Shown piece by piece: positions 59,106 to 64,000 of a stretch of DNA of 64,000 nt (positions are counted from its first letter, which is position 1; every line of letters begins with the position of its first letter). Both the position numbers and the translations under genes were made by a program. The notes beneath the pieces were generated by a model that ran no database searches, was not told the origin of the DNA, and worked only from the letters and a program-made list of their open reading frames with translations. Source of the DNA: Begonia masoniana (Eukaryota > Streptophyta > Magnoliopsida > Cucurbitales > Begoniaceae); assembly GCA_022432975.1 (NCBI GenBank), contig CM039508.1, positions 17,397,330-17,461,329 on the forward strand, given 5' to 3'.

Positions 59106-62100
59106 TGTAACGCCCCGAGTTATCTGAACACGGTTCGTCACACCATGCCCGTACATGACTAAAAATTTCAACCGTATTATTATTTTTTTTAAAAAAAAAA
59201 AACTTGCAGCGGAAATCATCTAAGTAAAAATAGAGTTAAACAAAACTATTGTACTATGCTTGAATACTCAGTTAAAATTTTGGGGAATAATCGGCAAAAG
59301 GAATAAAGGATTAAATCGCAAAACACTTCATAAGTTTCAAAAGTCAAACGCATCGCCCACTGACCAAAGTCAACAAAAGGGGGCTGAGCAGAAAATGGAA
59401 GACATCATCTGGTTGCAAAACGACAAATGCACTCTACATCTTCCGTGACGTCATCCAAATGATTTCCTTCATCCGATTTGACTTTGTTCTACATCCATCG
59501 GTGACTAAAACGACAAAATACCTCTCAGCACGCATCTGCCGATGAGTTTACTGAGACATCATCCGATAGACTTAAACCTACACCTTCCGATGACGTCAGC
59601 ACGCATCTGCCGATGAGTTTACTGAGACATCATCCGATAGACTTAAACCTACACCTTCCGATGACGTCAGCACGCATCTGCCGATGAGTTTACTGAGACA
59701 TCATCCGATAGACTTAAACCTACACCTTCCGATGACGTCAGCACGCATCTGCCGATGAGTTTACTGAGACATCATCCGATAGACTTAAACCTACACCTTC
59801 CGATGACGTCAGCACGCATCTGCCGATGAGTTTACTGAGACATCATCCGATAGACTTAAACCTACACCTTCCGATGACGTCAGCACGCATCTGCCGATGA
59901 GTTTACTGAGACATCATCCGATAGACTTAAACCTACACCTTCCGATGACGTCAGCACGCATCTGCCGATGAGTTTACTGAGACATCATCCGATAGACTTA
60001 AACCTACACCTTCCGATGACGTCAGCACGCATCTGCCGATGAGTTTACTGAGACATCATCCGATAGACTTAAACCTACACCTTCCGATGACGTCAGCACG
60101 CATCTGCCGATGAGTTTACTGAGACATCATCCGATAGACTTAAACCTACACCTTCCGATGACGTCAGCACGCATCTGCCGATGAGTTTACTGAGACATCA
60201 TCCGATAGACTTAAACCTACACCTTCCGATGACGTCAGCACGCATCTGCCGATGAGTTTACTGAGACATCATCCGATAGACTTAAACCTACACCTTCCGA
60301 TGACGTCAGCACGCATCTGCCGATGAGTTTACTGAGACATCATCCGATAGACTTAAACCTACACCTTCCGATGACGTCAGCACGCATCTGCCGATGAGTT
60401 TACTGAGACATCATCCGATAGACTTAAACCTACACCTTCCGATGACGTCAGCACGCATCTGCCGATGAGTTTACTGAGACATCATCCGATAGACTTAAAC
60501 CTACACCTTCCGATGACGTCAGCACGCATCTGCCGATGAGTTTACTGAGACATCATCCGATAGACTTAAACCTACACCTTCCGATGACGTCAGCACGCAT
60601 CTGCCGATGAGTTTACTGAGACATCATCCGATAGACTTAAACCTACACCTTCCGATGACGTCAGCACGCATCTGCCGATGAGTTTACTGAGACATCATCC
60701 GATAGACTTAAACCTACACCTTCCGATGACGTCAGCACGCATCTGCCGATGAGTTTACTGAGACATCATCCGATAGACTTAAACCTACACCTTCCGATGA
60801 CGTCAGCACGCATCTGCCGATGAGTTTACTGAGACATCATCCGATAGACTTAAACCTACACCTTCCGATGACGTCAGCACGCATCTGCCGATGAGTTTAC
60901 TGAGACATCATCCGATAGACTTAAACCTACACCTTCCGATGACGTCAGCACGCATCTGCCGATGAGTTTACTGAGACATCATCCGATAGACTTAAACCTA
61001 CACCTTCCGATGACGTCAGCACGCATGAGTTTACTGAGACATCATCTGATGGACTTAAACCTACACCTTCCGATGACGTCAAACAACGCATCTGCCGATG
61101 AGTTTACTGAGACATCATCCGATAGACTTAACCTACACCTTCCGATGACGTCAGCACGCATCTGCCGATGAGTTTACTGAGACATCACCCGATAGACTTA
61201 AACCTACACCTTCTGATGATGTCAGCACGCATCTGCCGATGAGTTTACTGAGACATCACCCGATAGACTTAAACCTACACCTTCCGATGACGTCAGCACG
61301 CATACACCGATCACTAAACAACAAACTATCTACTTACTATCTTCCGATAAACCAGTTCGATAAAACAAGTTACATATACCGATCACTAAACGACAAAGTT
61401 TGTTCTATATCATCCGATAGCTTCCACTGAAGACATCTTCCGATAGACAACAGAACAACAACTCAACCTCTGCCGATAGACTTCATCTAACGATAGAGAA
61501 CAGAACCACATCCCATCTACTCCTTGGTATACAAACACGGCTCTACCACAGAAAGGAAATTTACTCACTTCACTGAAACCATTCAAAAACATTTCAAACC
61601 ATTGCAATACTAAAACTTCAGTGAGTGCCAACATTAAATCCCAACAGACTACTATTAACAGGAAAATCTCGATGTTGTATTCAAAACATTGAAATCACTA
61701 CTGTCATGAAAACTCAATATACTTAAATTGAAACACTGTCAACTAAACTTTCACATCAACAGATATCAGTTAATCCGCCTCATCAGTATACCAGTTCAAG
61801 ACAGAGAAGTGCTCCTCCAACCCCATCTATTCGCCAGTAAACTCAGGGAATTCACCTGCAGTATCCTCAACACCTACATCACAAAACTCATCTATTAGCC
61901 TAATGCTAAGTAAGTAAAGCAGTAATGAAATGCATTGCTGAAACATAAATTCCTAAACATGCAATTTCTACTTTCTCATCTCAGTTGCATACACATACGT
62001 TCATAAATTGATCTGATCCCTTGGTTCCCTTGGGAGTGGGATCAATTCTCCCAATGTCATACATCCTCTACTCGATTAAGGGGCGGATGAATTCCCTTAA

Positions 62101-62810
62101 TAGCTTATCTGATCCCATGGTTCCCTTGGGAGTGAGATCAGTTCTCCCAATGTCATACATCCTCTACTCGATTAAGGGGCGGATTAGTTCCCTTAATAGT
62201 TTGTCTGTCACATTCAGTTCATACCTTACCATTCTTACATGGAAATTCATTTTCGTACTCTTTCAAAAACATGATGCATGACATACAAAATCATTCACAA
62301 AATGCACAACCCTACTATTTTGTGATGTAGGCCCGAAGGCACATGCATACTTTACTTACCTGGCTCTCCTGGAAATGCTCGGTTACAACTGCTCCAAAAC
62401 TCGCTCACCTAAGGTCATGACAGTACGTTAATCCAACCCTTACTAAACGTTACCAAAAATCAATAATATGTTTGAGGAAATCGATTTGAAACTCTACTAC
62501 CCGTGCATTCCCATTTATCACCAAGAACCTGAACTCACCCTCAATCACAGAAACCTCGAAATCTTCACATTGTATTCTCCCAGTAAACTAGTCGCTAAAA
62601 TGCAAGAAAACAAGACTTACCTAGGTTGAAGGAGAATCGGGCGAGAGAATCGCCTAGAGAGTTCTACTGCTCGAGCTGAAAACCGAAAGAGGAAAATGAG
62701 GATAGTGGTGGCTACTCTCACTGGACTTTTCCTTAAATGTGTTATCCACTATGTAAAATCCTAATTACCATCATGCCCTCGCCTGATCATTTATTAACCT
62801 AATCAATAAC
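59106..62810 (-). mobile_element. Family-1 LTR B2, enlarged, interrupted at right
   Basis: Minus-strand LTR whose 3' end (TGTAACGCCCCGAG) is at 59106, inserted in sirevirus pol; the flank is cttct at 59101-59105. It follows B0 segment by segment up to 62810, where LTR K is inserted, about 90 bp before the expected 5' end. It carries the 71-bp array and the paired 96-bp segment near 62000-62190. It is already 3.7 kb, against 2.1 kb for B0. Confidence 0.9.
59526..61300. repeat. 71-bp tandem array, about 25 copies, in LTR B2
   Basis: The unit includes CAGCACGCATCTGCCGATGA, ACTGAGACATCATCCGATAG and CTACACCTTCCGATGACGT. Phase points lie every 71 bp (59591, 59662, 59733 and so on). Inner units look identical; the right edge units (from about 61010) carry a deletion and substitutions. 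LTR B0 has this segment once (about 3350-3420). Confidence 0.96.
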
Positions 62811-64000
62811 TGTAACACCTGAGTCAACGGCCAGGTGATTTTCTTAACTGTATTAACGGTCATAAATATTTAATCTTCGTAGTTTAGGATTTATGCCAAG
62901 CTTAATTAATCACATGTGGATCTAAACTAGGTTGAGTGGCAAAGTTGTAATAATGGAGGATTGAGGCCAGTATTTAAAGAAAAAGGAAAGGATTCAAACC
63001 TCATTTAAACCACTGTAGCCGACAACCCCAACTTCCGGCGATTTCTTCTCTCCCAAGCTCTCGCTCTCTGTCAGCTGGAAATCCTTTCTTCGGCGATTGG
63101 TTTCCTTGCTGCTTCTCGGCTACTTTGTGCTCGAGGTACGGGTTTAACAATGTGGTTATCTGTTAGTTTATTAGCCCTGTTTTTCAGCTCTGTATTGAAA
63201 TTTTGGATTCTTCAATGGCCGAGTATTGATAAGAACATTTTGAAACCCGAGATTGGTAATGTCATTCCGAATCGATTTTGGACATTTAAAACAACCAACC
63301 CTGAGTTATCATTATCGAATCCGTCTGTTTTGATTTTGGGATTTCGGGTTACATTGAGTATTAAACTAAGAACTCGGGAAGGACTCTTAGCTATTAGATC
63401 TTAGGATAACTCGAGATTAGAACTATTAGGATTTTGTTTTAACTACTGCAATGTAAATGTTTAGGTGAAGAAGTTTGAAGAGAAAGGAGCTCAAGTGCTA
63501 AGGAGACCAGGTAAGTGAATGTATTAAGATTTCCGGCTAATAGAGCCCTACATCGTGGGGGTACTAGGTTGTGATGTCTAAAAGTTTACCTTATGATTAT
63601 GAGCTTGTCTGCACTTGAAGGATTTATGTATGTTGTGAGTTATACCATGTGACGACCTGTTAGTGAATGTGAAGTTGTCTACTCCGGTATGATCTTTGTC
63701 ATAGTTTGATGAATTAAAAGCTCTCATGTTCATGCATCATGAATGTTTCTCAAGCATAATAAAATATTTTAACGCATATTTTCCATGAACAAGATAAGTA
63801 TGTATATATGTATATGTATAAGATTTATGCAACGTGGACTAAGTGAGGGTTGGGGGCGGTTCGGCGTATGTCACAGTCCAAAGAATGACATATGAATACG
63901 ACCCGCAGTAGGGAACAAGATCAAACTCACTGTCGAACCCCCTTTACCGGCACAAATCCTCTCTTGATCCACACAACCTAAACAAAGAATATGAACAAAG
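62811..64000 (+). mobile_element. Family-2 LTR K (relative of C), runs off the right edge
   Basis: Starts TGTAACACCTGAGTCAACGG at 62811 and aligns with the first 1.2 kb of element C's LTR, more diverged than C's two LTRs are from each other. It has the mini-exon with donor CCAG|GTAAGT near 63511 and the GGTTGGGGGCGGTTCGGCG segment. Left flank ataac (62806-62810) should recur outside the window if this is an intact insertion. Confidence 0.88.

Noticed and set aside
1..64000. tRNA, rRNA or other structural RNA genes
   Set aside because: The only tRNA-like words are the primer-binding sites next to LTRs; no cloverleaf or ribosomal sequence was noticed on reading.

Overview
The window is plant repeat DNA and shows no host gene that I can support. 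The lineages point to a flowering plant: Ty3/gypsy elements of the Tekay (Del) chromovirus type, an Athila-type element using a TGGCGC-type primer site, a sirevirus-type Ty1/copia element with an envelope-like reading frame, and a MULE-type MITE. Nothing bacterial or organellar is visible, and the species cannot be named from this sequence.

The layout is a nest of insertions, most dated relative to each other by 5-bp target duplications read directly from the sequence. Left block (1-5460): a family-3 LTR (J) interrupted by two minus-strand family-1 LTRs, one running off the left edge with a 38-bp satellite-like array (B1) and one a solo LTR (B0, duplication gcgat). Middle-left (5461-18134): unassigned DNA with a palindromic MITE (6103-6734) and a family-1 Tekay element A (8154-17962, duplication ccctt). 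Main block (about 18135-59105): a minus-strand sirevirus H containing solo LTR G, which contains the Athila derivative F (19883-50221, duplication atttt) and solo LTR E. F in turn contains solo LTR I, the non-coding element D (27552-39390, duplication aatac) and the Tekay element C (40173-49587, duplication aaagc). Right end: a minus-strand family-1 LTR B2 sits in the sirevirus pol gene and is itself broken by a family-2 LTR K that runs off the window.

None of the coding sequences looks functional. A carries frameshifts plus a stop. C keeps one frame from gag to chromodomain but has seven in-frame stops. F keeps gag and protease joined to what looks like an integrase tail, with RT, RNase H and most of integrase missing. 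D has LTRs, primer site and polypurine tract but no proteins.

Two themes stand out. First, the LTRs act as nurseries for tandem arrays: 38, 62, 71, 25, 41 and 28/16-bp units have expanded in different copies, and the two LTRs of one element can differ greatly (A: about 4 against about 18 copies; D: 71 pure 28-mers against a 28/16 mixture). Second, Tekay-type LTRs of different sequence share an ordered set of splice-like signals around a 45-55 nt mini-exon, a conserved block inside the second putative intron, and a phase-conserved junction leading into a short acidic reading frame. This split-leader arrangement is the best candidate here for an undescribed feature.
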